Assembly: GCA_951828515.1 (NCBI GenBank)
Contig: OX639992.1
Location: 930,001 to 994,000 of the forward strand
Source: an uncultured Poribacteria bacterium
Lineage (GTDB): Bacteria; Poribacteria; WGA-4E; WGA-3G
Length of the DNA stretch: 64,000 nt
Direction: 5' to 3'
The notes below the pieces were generated by a model that did no database searches, was not told where the DNA came from, and saw only the letters and a list, made by a program, of their open reading frames with translations. This document shows positions 25,849 through 35,255 of the stretch, one piece after another. Position numbers and translations under genes: made by a program. Every line of letters begins with the position of its first letter. The first letter of the stretch is position 1.

Positions 25849-25898
25849 ACGTTAATGTGTATGTGGATATGGATCCACGTTGTAGATGGTTATCTGTA

Positions 25899-26672
25899 TT
25901 AGTAACTTGCTTTGAGTGCTCCCCAAACAGTTGGAAGTTTACCAGTTGCCTGAACAGCAAGTATTTCATCCGGCGTGCACTCGTCAGCTGTCTCGCAAAT
26001 AGCCCAATTGTCAAATGAGACAATTGTCAATGCGGGCGCGCCTCTACTTGAACCACCGTTGAGTCCGACTTGTCCGCTCTCAGGTCTGACGTTTCCAAAG
26101 TCAAGTTTGCTTTCAAGAAGCCAGTCTTTCGGTTCGTCTTTGCCATCTTCCCAGATTTTACCGGTAAAGTTCTTGTCGGATATCTCTGCCTTCATCCAGT
26201 ACCAAGTGCCGAGGTCTATTTCTCCGAAGGGCGGTTCGGTGTCATTCTGTTTCCAGGCGAGATGGTCATTGAGGAACTCCATGTTATTGAGGAAGTGATG
26301 GATCAGAAAGGCGTAGCCGGATGCATCGCCCGGATCCAGACGAAATCCCATACCGCACCGGGCAAGGTCCCCGTCTCCCCAGTCATCGACGCGAATCATC
26401 ACTAAACCGGTATGCGGTTCTGGAAAACCACCATCAAGAACGAGATACGTGTGATCCCCAGGTGCTTCATGGGTTTGACTGATAACGCCACCTTTTTCTA
26501 CCCAATCGCCATCATGGTTTTTAAATTCATAATCTCCATCAATTTTTCCATCTTCAAAATCGTCAAGGTATAAAACTTCGCCGAAACTGGTGGAAGTCAA
26601 TGCGAAAATAGCAATACACGCCAGTGTGGAGAGGAGATATCTGTGGGTTGATAAACTCTTAACAATGTTCAT
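25899..26672 (-). CDS. Secreted concanavalin-fold protein with WGALK C-terminus
   Basis: The start at 26672 is chosen over an upstream ATG because AAAGGAGAT lies 8 bases before it. The 257-residue product has a signal peptide ending near STSFGEV, then a beta-sandwich of the DUF1080/LamG superfamily (LYLDDFEDGKIDGDYEF, GTWYWMKAEISDKNFTGKIW). It ends LAVQATGKLPTVWGALKASY. Role: probably exported glycan binding or a catalytically unassigned jelly roll. Confidence 0.78.
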   Translation of the reverse strand: MNIVKSLSTHRYLLSTLACIAIFALTSTSFGEVLYLDDFEDGKIDGDYEFKNHDGDWVEKGGVISQTHEAPGDHTYLVLDGGFPEPHTGLVMIRVDDWGDGDLARCGMGFRLDPGDASGYAFLIHHFLNNMEFLNDHLAWKQNDTEPPFGEIDLGTWYWMKAEISDKNFTGKIWEDGKDEPKDWLLESKLDFGNVRPESGQVGLNGGSSRGAPALTIVSFDNWAICETADECTPDEILAVQATGKLPTVWGALKASY

Positions 26673-26756
26673 TGGAACAAATCTCCTTTGAAGTCGCTCT
26701 TTGTTCATAATTTAATGTCTCGTAAAGGAATATCGTCTGTGCAGACTTTGATGCCC

Positions 26757-27545
26757 TTATGGAGTTGCGCGGCGTTTGCCACCATCCATATAAAGCGCGC
26801 TCCCAAACATATAGGAACAAGCTTCAGAGGCTAAGAACGTTACGACGTTCGCAACCTCTTCCGGTTCCGCAATACGACCCGCCGGAAGTTCCTGTCCGAG
26901 TTCCATCAACAACGCTTCGACATCGTGTCCTTCACGCTCGGCTCTCGCACCTTGTTGCGTGCGGGCTCGACCAGTATTCGTCAATCCCGGGCAGACAGTA
27001 TTTACCAAAATGCCATCACCGGCAACAGCATCGGAGAGCGCACGCGTAATGTTAAGAATCGTGATGTTGGCAGCCCCTGTTGGTATGTTGCTACGCGTGG
27101 GACTTGTACCCGCTGAACCTGCAATATTGACAATGCGTCCCCACCGGTTTTCCTTCATGTAGGGGATAACCAATTGGGACATCCGAAGGTAACTATAGGT
27201 TTTCAGTGAAAGTGCTTCGTCAATTAGGTTCGGCGACAGTTCCAAAATATCGGCATTCCGAGCGGCACCGACGTTGTTGACAAGAATATCAACACCACCG
27301 AAGCGATCGACTGTCTCCTGCACCACCTTCTCACAATTTGCTGGTATATTTAGATCGACCGCAACAGCATGTGGTTTGGGTCCAGTCTGCCCAAGTTCCG
27401 CGACGGCTTGATTGAGTGCGTCTTGTGTTCGGGCAGCAATACAGACGTGAACACCTTCTCGTGCGAGGGCAAGCGCGCACTGCTTACCAATCCCTCGACT
27501 ACCGCCGGTAACGATTGCGCGTTTTTCACTCAGTCCTAAATCCAC
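26757..27545 (-). CDS. SDR-family protein lacking the catalytic Tyr and Lys
   Basis: The 262-residue protein has an intact NAD(P) motif (TGGSRGIGKQ), NNVGAA and the CPGLTNTG loop. Where classical SDRs have Y-x3-K, it reads TGAANITILNITRAL: aligning the conserved NITRAL places Thr at the Tyr and Asn at the Lys position. An SDR subgroup with GAAN at this point exists. Reduced or altered chemistry is likely. It sits inside the cluster of exported LamG genes on the same strand. Confidence 0.85.
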   Translation of the reverse strand: MDLGLSEKRAIVTGGSRGIGKQCALALAREGVHVCIAARTQDALNQAVAELGQTGPKPHAVAVDLNIPANCEKVVQETVDRFGGVDILVNNVGAARNADILELSPNLIDEALSLKTYSYLRMSQLVIPYMKENRWGRIVNIAGSAGTSPTRSNIPTGAANITILNITRALSDAVAGDGILVNTVCPGLTNTGRARTQQGARAEREGHDVEALLMELGQELPAGRIAEPEEVANVVTFLASEACSYMFGSALYMDGGKRRATP

Positions 27546-27596
27546 GTATCGTGTGTCCTTTATACTATTTCTGGTTTCTTAATGGGTTACGGGACT

Positions 27597-28304
27597 CTAC
27601 TGTGCTGCTTTCAATCTTCCCCATGTGATGGTAAGTTTGTCACGTGGTTCAACAGCGAGGCTTGAACCACCTTTATCAAAGACCTCAACATCGTCAATGA
27701 GGGTTTCAGATCTCCATTCTCGGATGCCGAAACCACCTTTTGGATAAGGAACTTTACCGTATTCAGTAACCTGTTTGCCATCGAGCGAGACTGTTAGTTT
27801 TTTGTCTACGACAGTGACCGACAATTCATGCCATTCGTCGATTTCAATATCAATGTCCGCCTTGGCGACGATGGGCCAACCATCACCGCGTTCAAAGACA
27901 TTGAGAATGTTTTCTCGCGGATCTCCACAACACAACCGCTTTCTCGCCGGTTCGACGAGCATATATTCTTTCGCTGACTGCGCCCGCACAATCAAACCGA
28001 TTGCGGCGAATTCTGCTGTTTCACCAACGATATTGAATTTTGCTCGCATTGTGTAGTCCGTCAAATCCTCGAACCCTTCGAGGAAGAGGACATCAGCGTT
28101 CTTTTGATCGTTCCTTGTGTCAAAAATGAGAACGGTGTTGTCCGGATTGCCAGGATCTGTTTCGATTGTTATCTCTGGCACATCGGGCCATTCGATCTCA
28201 GCGTTTCCCTCAAAATCATCGAAAAAGAGTGTCTCTGCCATTGCGTTTCTAAACAGCAGAAGAATGACCCAAAAACTAATGACCCACAGTTCTCGGACTC
28301 TCAT
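27597..28304 (-). CDS. Secreted concanavalin-fold protein with WGRLK C-terminus
   Basis: The start at 28304 has AAGGAGA just before it and begins a signal peptide (MRVRELWVISFWVILLL to about NAMAE); the longer upstream frame has no such site. The 235-residue product is a DUF1080-like jelly roll (LFFDDFEGNAEIEWPD, IDEWHELSVTVVDKKLTVSL, GGFGIREW). It ends LAVEPRDKLTITWGRLKAAQ. One CCG segment (RKRLCCGD) is unusual. Function unknown; probably glycan binding. Confidence 0.78.
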   Translation of the reverse strand: MRVRELWVISFWVILLLFRNAMAETLFFDDFEGNAEIEWPDVPEITIETDPGNPDNTVLIFDTRNDQKNADVLFLEGFEDLTDYTMRAKFNIVGETAEFAAIGLIVRAQSAKEYMLVEPARKRLCCGDPRENILNVFERGDGWPIVAKADIDIEIDEWHELSVTVVDKKLTVSLDGKQVTEYGKVPYPKGGFGIREWRSETLIDDVEVFDKGGSSLAVEPRDKLTITWGRLKAAQ

Positions 28305-28408
28305 TTTGAGATTCTCCTTCGGGATATAACTAACGAGGAGATGCCCACCTCGATTCGACGGACATCTCATTTTCAACACATTCTGTAAGCGCACGTTTCG
28401 ATGCGTAT

Positions 28409-29251
28409 CTATTGGGAGGATTTGAGCGAACCCCAAGTTGTCGCTATTTTCCCAGCGGCATCAACGGCTAACGCACCTTCAATGCCCTCACCGAGTTTTG
28501 TCACATCATCGTCAGTAAGCGTCATGTCGAACATAACAACTTCGTCAATGATGCCGTTCCACTGACAGCGTTTGCCACAGCCCGGATCAGCACCGATATA
28601 GACCTCTTCAGGAGATGCCCACGGGGGTCCTTTTGCATCTTCGGAGTTCTGTAGTTTACCGTTAACGTAGACGTGAAGTTGGGATCCGTCCCATGTACCG
28701 ACGAGATGTATCCACTCTTTAGACGGGAGTTCATCGCCGAGGACTTCAAGTTTCGCGCCACCGTTGGCAACACGGATGTGGAACGCTGCCTGCGTGCTGT
28801 TTTGACCGTTTTCGTGTGCCCCCGTTCCGAGTAAGAACTGGGACCAGGTTGAACATCCAAGCCCTTTCCATATCACACATTTGCCGGTCGGGTCCTCTGC
28901 CGCGTAGACCCAAGAATGGATTGAAAAACCTTTAGAATCCTTGAAATCCAAGGCGGCTAACGTTTTATCTTCGCCTTTAGTCCCGAGTTTGACCCAAGTG
29001 TCTGCACCATTAAATTCTAACCCACCCCCAAATTTGCCTTTCGCCCATTTCAGGTCACCGACAAATTCACCGTGGGTGTCGTTACCGGAAAGATCTTTTA
29101 CCTCTTTACCTTTACCTTCTTCAAATGTCCACATCCCCGCAATGTCGCCTTCATCAAACGCCGCATAGCTTGCGGTTGTCATCGCGAAACTGAGCGTTAT
29201 GGCAATAATTGCGGTGAGTGTGTAATTCAGATACCGTTTTACCAAAAGCAT
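28409..29251 (-). CDS. Secreted LamG protein with WGSLK C-terminus
   Basis: The 280-residue protein has a signal peptide (to about TTASYA) preceded by AAAGGAA. One LamG domain follows (GMWTFEEGKGKEVKD, LSGNDTHGEFVGDLKW, LEFNGADTWVKLG, EWIHLVGTWDGSQLHVYVNG, NGIIDEVVMFD). It ends LAVDAAGKIATTWGSLKSSQ. It has the same layout as its neighbours at 24817, 29296 and 31064. Confidence 0.85.
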   Translation of the reverse strand: MLLVKRYLNYTLTAIIAITLSFAMTTASYAAFDEGDIAGMWTFEEGKGKEVKDLSGNDTHGEFVGDLKWAKGKFGGGLEFNGADTWVKLGTKGEDKTLAALDFKDSKGFSIHSWVYAAEDPTGKCVIWKGLGCSTWSQFLLGTGAHENGQNSTQAAFHIRVANGGAKLEVLGDELPSKEWIHLVGTWDGSQLHVYVNGKLQNSEDAKGPPWASPEEVYIGADPGCGKRCQWNGIIDEVVMFDMTLTDDDVTKLGEGIEGALAVDAAGKIATTWGSLKSSQ

Positions 29252-29295
29252 ATTTATTTCCTTTTAGGAGGCGCGATTCAGTGATCGCTTCTCCC

Positions 29296-30054
29296 TTACT
29301 TTTTGAGACTACCCCATGTGACAGCCAACTTCTGTTTTGCGTCCACAGCGAGCGTCGTTTCAAATCCGTCATTCATAACTGCTTGAACGTCATCTTCGTC
29401 GAGGAAAGTATTGAAGATGATGAACTCGTCGAGCAGCCCTTCCCATTGTCGGGATTGATTCCAGTCGCCAATTCGAGCAGGATCGAGTACACCAGGGTTT
29501 CCACCCCAGTCGTTTTCAATATCGAGTTCGCCGTTAACGAAAAAGCGGATTTTCTTTTCTTTTGCACTGTAGGCGGTTGCGATATGGACCCATTTGTCCA
29601 TCTCATCGCCTGCTAACATATAGTTTGCAAAGGTATCGTTCCCACCCGGGTTACTGTGAATCGAGAACTCGACTTTATTATTCGGGTGCATCTGGTAGTG
29701 GATGTCCCCGGCTTTCCAACCGTTGACGTTGAAGAAAACACGCCATGCTCCCTCTCGTCCAGTGGATTTGACCCAATGTGCGAAGGTAATTTCTTCAAAT
29801 TCGCCGATCCGTTTCGGGATTTCGACCCAATCGCTTGCGCCGTCGAGTTCGATTGCGTCACCGAACTTCCCGCCGACAAAGTTTCCACCTTCAACCTCAC
29901 CATCAAACCCGTTTCCGGACATATCTTCGGCATCGCCCTCAAACAGCCATGCTGCCGCGATCATATCTTCGGTGATTTCTGCGAAGCTGAGCATACTGCT
30001 ACCCAATATGAGTAGGGCACTGAGAGTGACTGTAATAATTTTTGGATTTAACAA
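29296..30054 (-). CDS. Secreted LamG protein with WGSLKK C-terminus (TTG start)
   Basis: No ATG fits the N-terminus; a TTG at 30054 with GGAGG 5-6 bases upstream is the likely start. The 252-residue protein has a signal peptide (to about LSFAE), then a LamG domain (AAWLFEGDAEDMSGNGFDG, WVEIPKRIGEF, KWVHIATAYSAKEKKIRFFV, GLLDEFIIFN). It ends LAVDAKQKLAVTWGSLKK. The shorter tail after WGSLK shows that the last three residues are variable. Confidence 0.82.
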   Translation of the reverse strand: MLNPKIITVTLSALLILGSSMLSFAEITEDMIAAAWLFEGDAEDMSGNGFDGEVEGGNFVGGKFGDAIELDGASDWVEIPKRIGEFEEITFAHWVKSTGREGAWRVFFNVNGWKAGDIHYQMHPNNKVEFSIHSNPGGNDTFANYMLAGDEMDKWVHIATAYSAKEKKIRFFVNGELDIENDWGGNPGVLDPARIGDWNQSRQWEGLLDEFIIFNTFLDEDDVQAVMNDGFETTLAVDAKQKLAVTWGSLKK

Positions 30055-30206
30055 AAGAACCTCCTATGAGTTGCCAGAAGAACCGATAAAACTTAGACAT
30101 TTTCGATGCTTCCGAGACAATTCTTACTCTGTGTATACTTTCAATTATAGCATAAAAAATGTGCGAATACCACCTCTTTTTAAGACTCGAAATCTTAGTG
30201 GAAGGA

Positions 30207-31058
30207 TTAAAGAAATCTATCTTTGTGGGGGCTGGCTTCCCATTGGGCGCGCCACATCTGCCAAGACGTTGGGCACTGTCTGCTTTCGCGCTCGCGAGCT
30301 GGACAGGCAATCGCTTCGTGCCAGAGTCCGTTTAGCGAAGTACCGGTGCGGCTGAACCGAAAATCTGTCGACCAGCGGATGCTGTCACTATGATTGACTA
30401 ACGATCGGTGGAAAACCAGATTGTTAAAGACAAGTAAGTCGCCTTTTTTCATCTCTAAGGTATCGATGTCGGTATCAGATGAAGTGGGGGAGAGAACAGG
30501 GACGGCAAACGCCTCACCGGGCACGCGATGATAGGTTTGTAAGCCTGACTTGTGGCTTCCCGGTAGGAATTGTAGGGGACCATTCTCCAATTTGACATCG
30601 ACGAGTGGGAGCCAAACGGTTAGGTGCGTATCGTTTTCGGTGCCCGGCATATACGCGCTGTCTTGATGCCAAGGGAGCGTCGTCAGTTTTTCGTTCGGAA
30701 GTTTCGGACGCACCCAAAAATCGCCGTTGAATCGAATATCACTTCCGATAAGGGATTCCAAAATGTCTAACACTTTCGGGTGGGTTATCAGATTAAAGAG
30801 TGCCTCGCTGAAGACAAGCGTATGCCAGCCAAAGACCTCGTTTTCTCTGCCACACGCCTTTAGAACAGCGTGCCAACGACATTCAAAAGACATCTCTTCA
30901 TAGGTATCTGAGATGACCCCTTCTTTAGAGAGTGCGGTGGCACGTGTATTGACGACTTCGGAGACAACAGCGATTAACGGGGCAAGATCCGATTCAGACA
31001 GTGCCGATTGGACAACAAGGTAACCATGTTCCGCAAATTTTTCAGGATTCGTTTCCAT
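30207..31058 (-). CDS. Phytanoyl-CoA dioxygenase family protein
   Basis: The 283-residue protein starts at 31058, 5 bases after the stop of the LamG gene upstream, so the two are an operon. Fe(II) ligands are in LPWHQDSAYM and FHRSLVNHSDS, with the 2-oxoglutarate Arg in IRWSTDFRF. It has no signal peptide and is cytoplasmic. It is a paralog of the gene at 3-680. Such genes are strikingly numerous in Poribacteria; their substrates are unknown. Confidence 0.88.
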   Translation of the reverse strand: METNPEKFAEHGYLVVQSALSESDLAPLIAVVSEVVNTRATALSKEGVISDTYEEMSFECRWHAVLKACGRENEVFGWHTLVFSEALFNLITHPKVLDILESLIGSDIRFNGDFWVRPKLPNEKLTTLPWHQDSAYMPGTENDTHLTVWLPLVDVKLENGPLQFLPGSHKSGLQTYHRVPGEAFAVPVLSPTSSDTDIDTLEMKKGDLLVFNNLVFHRSLVNHSDSIRWSTDFRFSRTGTSLNGLWHEAIACPARERESRQCPTSWQMWRAQWEASPHKDRFL

Positions 31059-31063
31059 CGTTC

Positions 31064-31792
31064 TCAATAAAGTGTTTTTATCGCTCCCCAAGTAGTTGTT
31101 AGTTTTCGTCCGGGTTTTACAGGAAGTGGGTCCATAGCGTCCTCAACGGAGATCGCTGCGTCCCAGAATGCCACTTCGTCAACAGCACCACCAAAATGGT
31201 TCTGACCGTTACGACTGCCAATAGTGAAAGGTAATCCTTCAGTAATATGAACGGCATCAGCACCGGGCATCTCGCCTTCCAATTTTCCGTCAACGTACGC
31301 CTTCACGGACTTGCCGTCGTATGAACCGAAGATATGGTACCACTTTCCAATTTCAAGGGCGACATTGCCGACACAACAGACGAGATTGTTGCCGGGACCG
31401 GTAGAAACTTCAAAAGAGAGTGTCCCGTCAGGTTCAATGAAGAAACCGTAACTCCAGTTAAGGTGAATACCTTTCTCAGCGACAGCGACCCATGCACCGA
31501 GTTTTAACGGCTGAATCCATGCGGACATAGATAGTGCTTCGAGTTCAGAAATTGCTGGCGCGTCGGGGATCTCGACGTAATCAGTGCTACCGTTGAACGC
31601 TAACGCTTCACCGAACTTTCCGGCTACCACCTTTGGGTTCCCGTGGATGTTGCCGTCGTGACCGTTTCCAGTTAAGTCATCCACGCCGTCTGCCTTGTCA
31701 AATGACCAGTAACCAACCAATTCTGCATTTGCTGTGAGATGGAGGATGCTAAACAGGAGAAAGGTTAGACACACAATTTTTGCGAGCGACAC
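31064..31792 (-). CDS. Secreted LamG protein with WGAIK C-terminus (GTG start)
   Basis: A GTG at 31792 with GGAGG 7 bases upstream starts the 242-residue protein. A signal peptide (to about LTANAE) precedes a LamG domain (LVGYWSFDKADGVDDLTGNG, STDYVEIPDA, KWYHIFGSYDGKSVKAYVDG, GGAVDEVAFWD). It ends PVKPGRKLTTTWGAIKTLY, the most divergent of the six tails. Coupled to the downstream PhyH gene. Confidence 0.83.
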   Translation of the reverse strand: MSLAKIVCLTFLLFSILHLTANAELVGYWSFDKADGVDDLTGNGHDGNIHGNPKVVAGKFGEALAFNGSTDYVEIPDAPAISELEALSMSAWIQPLKLGAWVAVAEKGIHLNWSYGFFIEPDGTLSFEVSTGPGNNLVCCVGNVALEIGKWYHIFGSYDGKSVKAYVDGKLEGEMPGADAVHITEGLPFTIGSRNGQNHFGGAVDEVAFWDAAISVEDAMDPLPVKPGRKLTTTWGAIKTLY

Positions 31793-31887
31793 GGTTATGC
31801 CTCCGTTTTAGCGAACGTATGGCAAGGCACGAAGCCTCGCCTGTGCGTGAAAACGAACATGAAGTGCTAAGAAAGACAAAATCTGAC

Positions 31888-32925
31888 CTATAGTTTGGCT
31901 CTCAGTTTATCCATTAACCCATCCGGTGGGTCGAAGGGGAGTTCGATTACTTCGTTCGTGATACCGCTATAGTAAATTCCCAAAAGTAGATTGAACTCGG
32001 CGAGCGACTGTTCAAGATGGGTGGGATGTACTTTGCTCTCATCGTCAAGCCAATTAAAGACTGCCTCTGTAAGATTGCCCTGTGCGATGACATCCTGTTC
32101 TCCGTAGCTAAGGGGTCCGCCCTCATAACCGTTTTCTTGGGTTGAACGCTCCCAACTGCTGAACCGCCAATGCACGAACCCCTTCGTTCCGACCACAAAG
32201 ACGCGTTTATGGAAAAAGACGACAGGATCGTCGGAGGCAGTCGGCGCAATGGCTGTCCCGAATGCAACAGAGACATGAAGTCCGTTCTCGTACTGAACGC
32301 GTGCACTCGCATATTGTGGAGAGGGTTGCGCTGAGTCCAGGTGTTCGGCACCGGAGATTTGACCAAGCACCCGTACTGGACGCGAGTTATCGATGTAGGA
32401 TGACACCAGCTGCAGCACGTGTGGACCCTGATCGACGGGTGTGCTCCTTGCACTCGCATCAATGAACTTGATATCCCCGATGCGACCTTCTGAGACATCC
32501 TGCTTCAATTCTAAGTTTTGTGGATGGAAGTTGAGTTGTGTGTTAACAACGAACTTCGTTTTCGTTTCTCTGGAAAGTCCCGAAATTTGCTTCCAGTCCT
32601 CACTTTCAACAGCGATTGGTTTTTCGACAATCGCCGCTGGCACACCCGCATCCGAGGCTTGTTTCATCAGTGGATAGCGTATGCGTTCGTTGCTACCCCG
32701 CAGCACCGGTGCGGTGACGATGTGAAGGACATCGGGTTTCTCTTTTTCAAGCATCTCGTCCAAATCGGTGTAACGGGAAGATATGCCGAAGTCGTCTCCG
32801 AATTTGTTGAGTAACTCTGTGTTCATATCACAGACTGCAGCGAGTTTGCCGTTTTTGACAAAGCGATAGGCATCTGCATGCGCACGGGCGCGCCCCCCGC
32901 ATCCTAACATCGCTGTTTTATACAT
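31888..32925 (-). CDS. Gfo/Idh/MocA oxidoreductase, tandem copy 4 (last)
   Basis: Start at 32925 follows AAAGGAGAC. The 345-residue protein has the Rossmann motif LGCGGRARAHADAYRF, the EKPIAVESEDW motif with catalytic Lys, and ends FDPPDGLMDKLRAKL. It is closely related to three genes at 33024, 34112 and 35256; all are minus strand with short gaps and their own ribosome binding sites. Its substrate loop (GTAIAPTASDDPVV) differs from the others. Confidence 0.88.
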   Translation of the reverse strand: MYKTAMLGCGGRARAHADAYRFVKNGKLAAVCDMNTELLNKFGDDFGISSRYTDLDEMLEKEKPDVLHIVTAPVLRGSNERIRYPLMKQASDAGVPAAIVEKPIAVESEDWKQISGLSRETKTKFVVNTQLNFHPQNLELKQDVSEGRIGDIKFIDASARSTPVDQGPHVLQLVSSYIDNSRPVRVLGQISGAEHLDSAQPSPQYASARVQYENGLHVSVAFGTAIAPTASDDPVVFFHKRVFVVGTKGFVHWRFSSWERSTQENGYEGGPLSYGEQDVIAQGNLTEAVFNWLDDESKVHPTHLEQSLAEFNLLLGIYYSGITNEVIELPFDPPDGLMDKLRAKL

Positions 32926-32987
32926 AGAAAAGTCTCCTTTGATATTCTGATTTGACAAAATAGATGAATGTTGGGTATTCAGTTCTC

Positions 32988-33014
32988 CTGTAGGAGGGAA
33001 CTCCGATTCCCGAC
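32988..33014. repeat. 27-base dispersed hairpin repeat, copy 1
   Basis: Identical over 27 bases to 62464-62490. It contains GGGAA-CTCCGA-TTCCC, a 5-base hairpin. It lies between two oxidoreductase genes. Confidence 0.7.
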
Positions 33015-33023
33015 TTCCACTTT

Positions 33024-34067
33024 TTACAGTTTCTCTCGGAGTACATCGATCAATCCATCGGGCGGTTCAAACGGAAGGTCAATAATCTGGTTCGTTACTC
33101 CGCTATAATAAATGCCGAGGAGAAGATTGAACTCCGCGAGGGATTGTTTGAGATGCGTCGGATGTTCTTTGCTCTCATCGTCAAGCCAATCGAAAACGGC
33201 ATTTGTGAGGTTGCCCTGTGCGACGACATCCTGCTCTCCGTAGTCGAGTGGACCGCTTTCGTAGCCGCCCTCTTGTGTGGCACGTTCCCAACTGCTGAAT
33301 CGCCAATGTACGAACCCTTTCGTCCCGACCACAAAGACGCGTTTGTGGGTATGATTCCCCGCATCCGGCTCTTTCGGCACGCGCTGTCCTACACCTGTCC
33401 CGAATGCCAGAGAGACGTGAAGTCCGTTTGCATAGAGTGCCTGAGCGGCAGCGTGCATAGGGGAGGGTTGAGTGGAGTCCAAATCCTGAGCCCCAGAAAC
33501 CTGTCCGAGTACCCGCACTGGACGGGAGTTGTCGATGTAGGAAGAGACGAGTTGCAACACATGGGGTGCCTGGTCAACGGGTGTGCTGCGCGCACTGGCA
33601 TCAATGAACTTGATGTCGCCGATTCTACCTTCTGCGACATCCCGCTTCAATTCCAAGTTTTGTGGGTGGAAGTTAAGTTGTGTATTGACAACAAACTTCG
33701 TTTTCGTCTCCTCTGCTAAGCCTGCGAGTTGCTTCCAGTCCTCGCTCTCAACGGCAATCGGTTTTTCGACAATCGCCGCTGGCACACCGGCATCCGAGGC
33801 TTGTTTCATCAGCGAGTACCGAATCCGTTCATTGGTGCCCCGTAACACCGGTGCGGTGACGATGTGAAGGACATCGGGTTTCTCTTTTTCGAGCATCTCG
33901 TCGAGATCGGTGTAACGGGAAGATATGCCGAAATCCTCACCGAAACTGGTAAGAAGTTCTGTGTTCATATCACAGATTGCGGCGAGTTTCCCGCCTTTCA
34001 CGAAGCGATAAGCATCTGCATGCGCACGGGCACGTCCGCCACATCCTAACATCGCTGTTTTATACAT
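33024..34067 (-). CDS. Gfo/Idh/MocA oxidoreductase, tandem copy 3
   Basis: 347 residues, start after AGAGGAGAA. Same motifs as the neighbours (LGCGGRARAHADAYRF, EKPIAVESEDWKQ, KGFVHWRFSSWER). It differs mainly in the segment GTGVGQRVPKEPDAGNHTH, which probably lies near the substrate. Cytoplasmic NAD(P)-dependent sugar or polyol oxidoreductase of unknown substrate. Confidence 0.88.
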   Translation of the reverse strand: MYKTAMLGCGGRARAHADAYRFVKGGKLAAICDMNTELLTSFGEDFGISSRYTDLDEMLEKEKPDVLHIVTAPVLRGTNERIRYSLMKQASDAGVPAAIVEKPIAVESEDWKQLAGLAEETKTKFVVNTQLNFHPQNLELKRDVAEGRIGDIKFIDASARSTPVDQAPHVLQLVSSYIDNSRPVRVLGQVSGAQDLDSTQPSPMHAAAQALYANGLHVSLAFGTGVGQRVPKEPDAGNHTHKRVFVVGTKGFVHWRFSSWERATQEGGYESGPLDYGEQDVVAQGNLTNAVFDWLDDESKEHPTHLKQSLAEFNLLLGIYYSGVTNQIIDLPFEPPDGLIDVLREKL

Positions 34068-34111
34068 GGAAAAATTCTCCTCTAAACATTCCGTGTGAAT
34101 TTGGAGTCGGT

Positions 34112-35149
34112 TTATAGTTGTTCCCTGAGTGTGTCCATTAATCCGTCAGGGGGTTCAAAAGGTAGATCGATAATTTCGTTAGTGATCCCGCTGTAGTAAA
34201 TGCCAAGGAGCAGATTGAACTCAGCAAGGGACTGCTTGAGATGCGTTGGATGCTCATTTTTCTCGTCATCAAGCCAGTCAAAAACGGCTTCGGTGAGGTT
34301 GCCTTGCGCGACAGTGTCCTGTTCCCCGTAGTTGAGCGGACCGCCTTCGTAGCCGCCCTCTTGTGTGGCGCGTTCCCAACTGCTGAACCGCCAATGCACG
34401 AACCCCTTCGTTCCAACAACAAAGACGCGTTTATGCGCAACAGTACTCTCGCTGTCTGATGCCAACGTCCCCATACCAGTACCAAACGCAACAGAAACAT
34501 GTAGACCATTTTCATACATGACGTGTCCGGCAGCATGCATCGGAGAGGGTTGTGCTGAATCCAACTGTTCTTTCCCCGCGATCTGTCCAAGTACCCGCAC
34601 AGGACGGGAGTTGTCGATATATGAGGATACCAATTGTAGCACGTGTGGTGCTTGGTCAACGGGTGTACTACGTGCGCTGGCATCAATAAACTTAAGCTCA
34701 CCAATGCGGCCTGCTGCGACATCTGCTTTTAATTCGAGGTTTTGTGGATGGAAGTTGAGTTGTGTATTGACGACAAATTTCGTTTCCGTCTCTTCTGCCA
34801 AACCTGCGATCTGTTTCCAGTCCTCGCTTTCAACGGCAATCGGTTTCTCGACAATCGCCGCTGGTACACCCGCATCCGAGGCTTGTTTCATCAGTGAATA
34901 TCGGATCCGTTGATTCGTGCCGCGCAGCACGGGTGCGGTGACGATGTGAAGGACATCGGGTTTCTCTTTTTCGAGCATCTCGTCGAGGTCGGTGTAGCGT
35001 GAAGAGATACCGAAGTCGTCTCCAAAACTGTTGAGTAGTTCTTCATTCATATCGCAAATTGCGGCGATTTTTCCGCGTTTGACGAAGCGGTACGCATTCG
35101 CGTGTGCCCGGGCGCGACCCCCGCACCCTAAGAACGCTGTTTTATACAT
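34112..35149 (-). CDS. Gfo/Idh/MocA oxidoreductase, tandem copy 2
   Basis: 345 residues, start after AGAGGAGAC. The motifs are as in the other copies; the variable segment is GTGMGTLASDSESTVAHK. The 44-base gap to the next gene and good ribosome binding site indicate one transcript for all four. Confidence 0.88.
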   Translation of the reverse strand: MYKTAFLGCGGRARAHANAYRFVKRGKIAAICDMNEELLNSFGDDFGISSRYTDLDEMLEKEKPDVLHIVTAPVLRGTNQRIRYSLMKQASDAGVPAAIVEKPIAVESEDWKQIAGLAEETETKFVVNTQLNFHPQNLELKADVAAGRIGELKFIDASARSTPVDQAPHVLQLVSSYIDNSRPVRVLGQIAGKEQLDSAQPSPMHAAGHVMYENGLHVSVAFGTGMGTLASDSESTVAHKRVFVVGTKGFVHWRFSSWERATQEGGYEGGPLNYGEQDTVAQGNLTEAVFDWLDDEKNEHPTHLKQSLAEFNLLLGIYYSGITNEIIDLPFEPPDGLMDTLREQL

Positions 35150-35255
35150 GAAACTGTCTCCTCTAATATTAACAATAGCACGCCAACAGCGTACCAGAAC
35201 GTAGGGCGTGACGAAAGTACGAAGATCTCACCCCACAACGCAGATTCATTTCAAA

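Noticed and set aside
29702-30355. 217-codon plus-strand frame across the LamG gene
   Set aside because: Antisense to a gene with clear domain structure and signal peptide; composition is Ser/Pro-rich noise.
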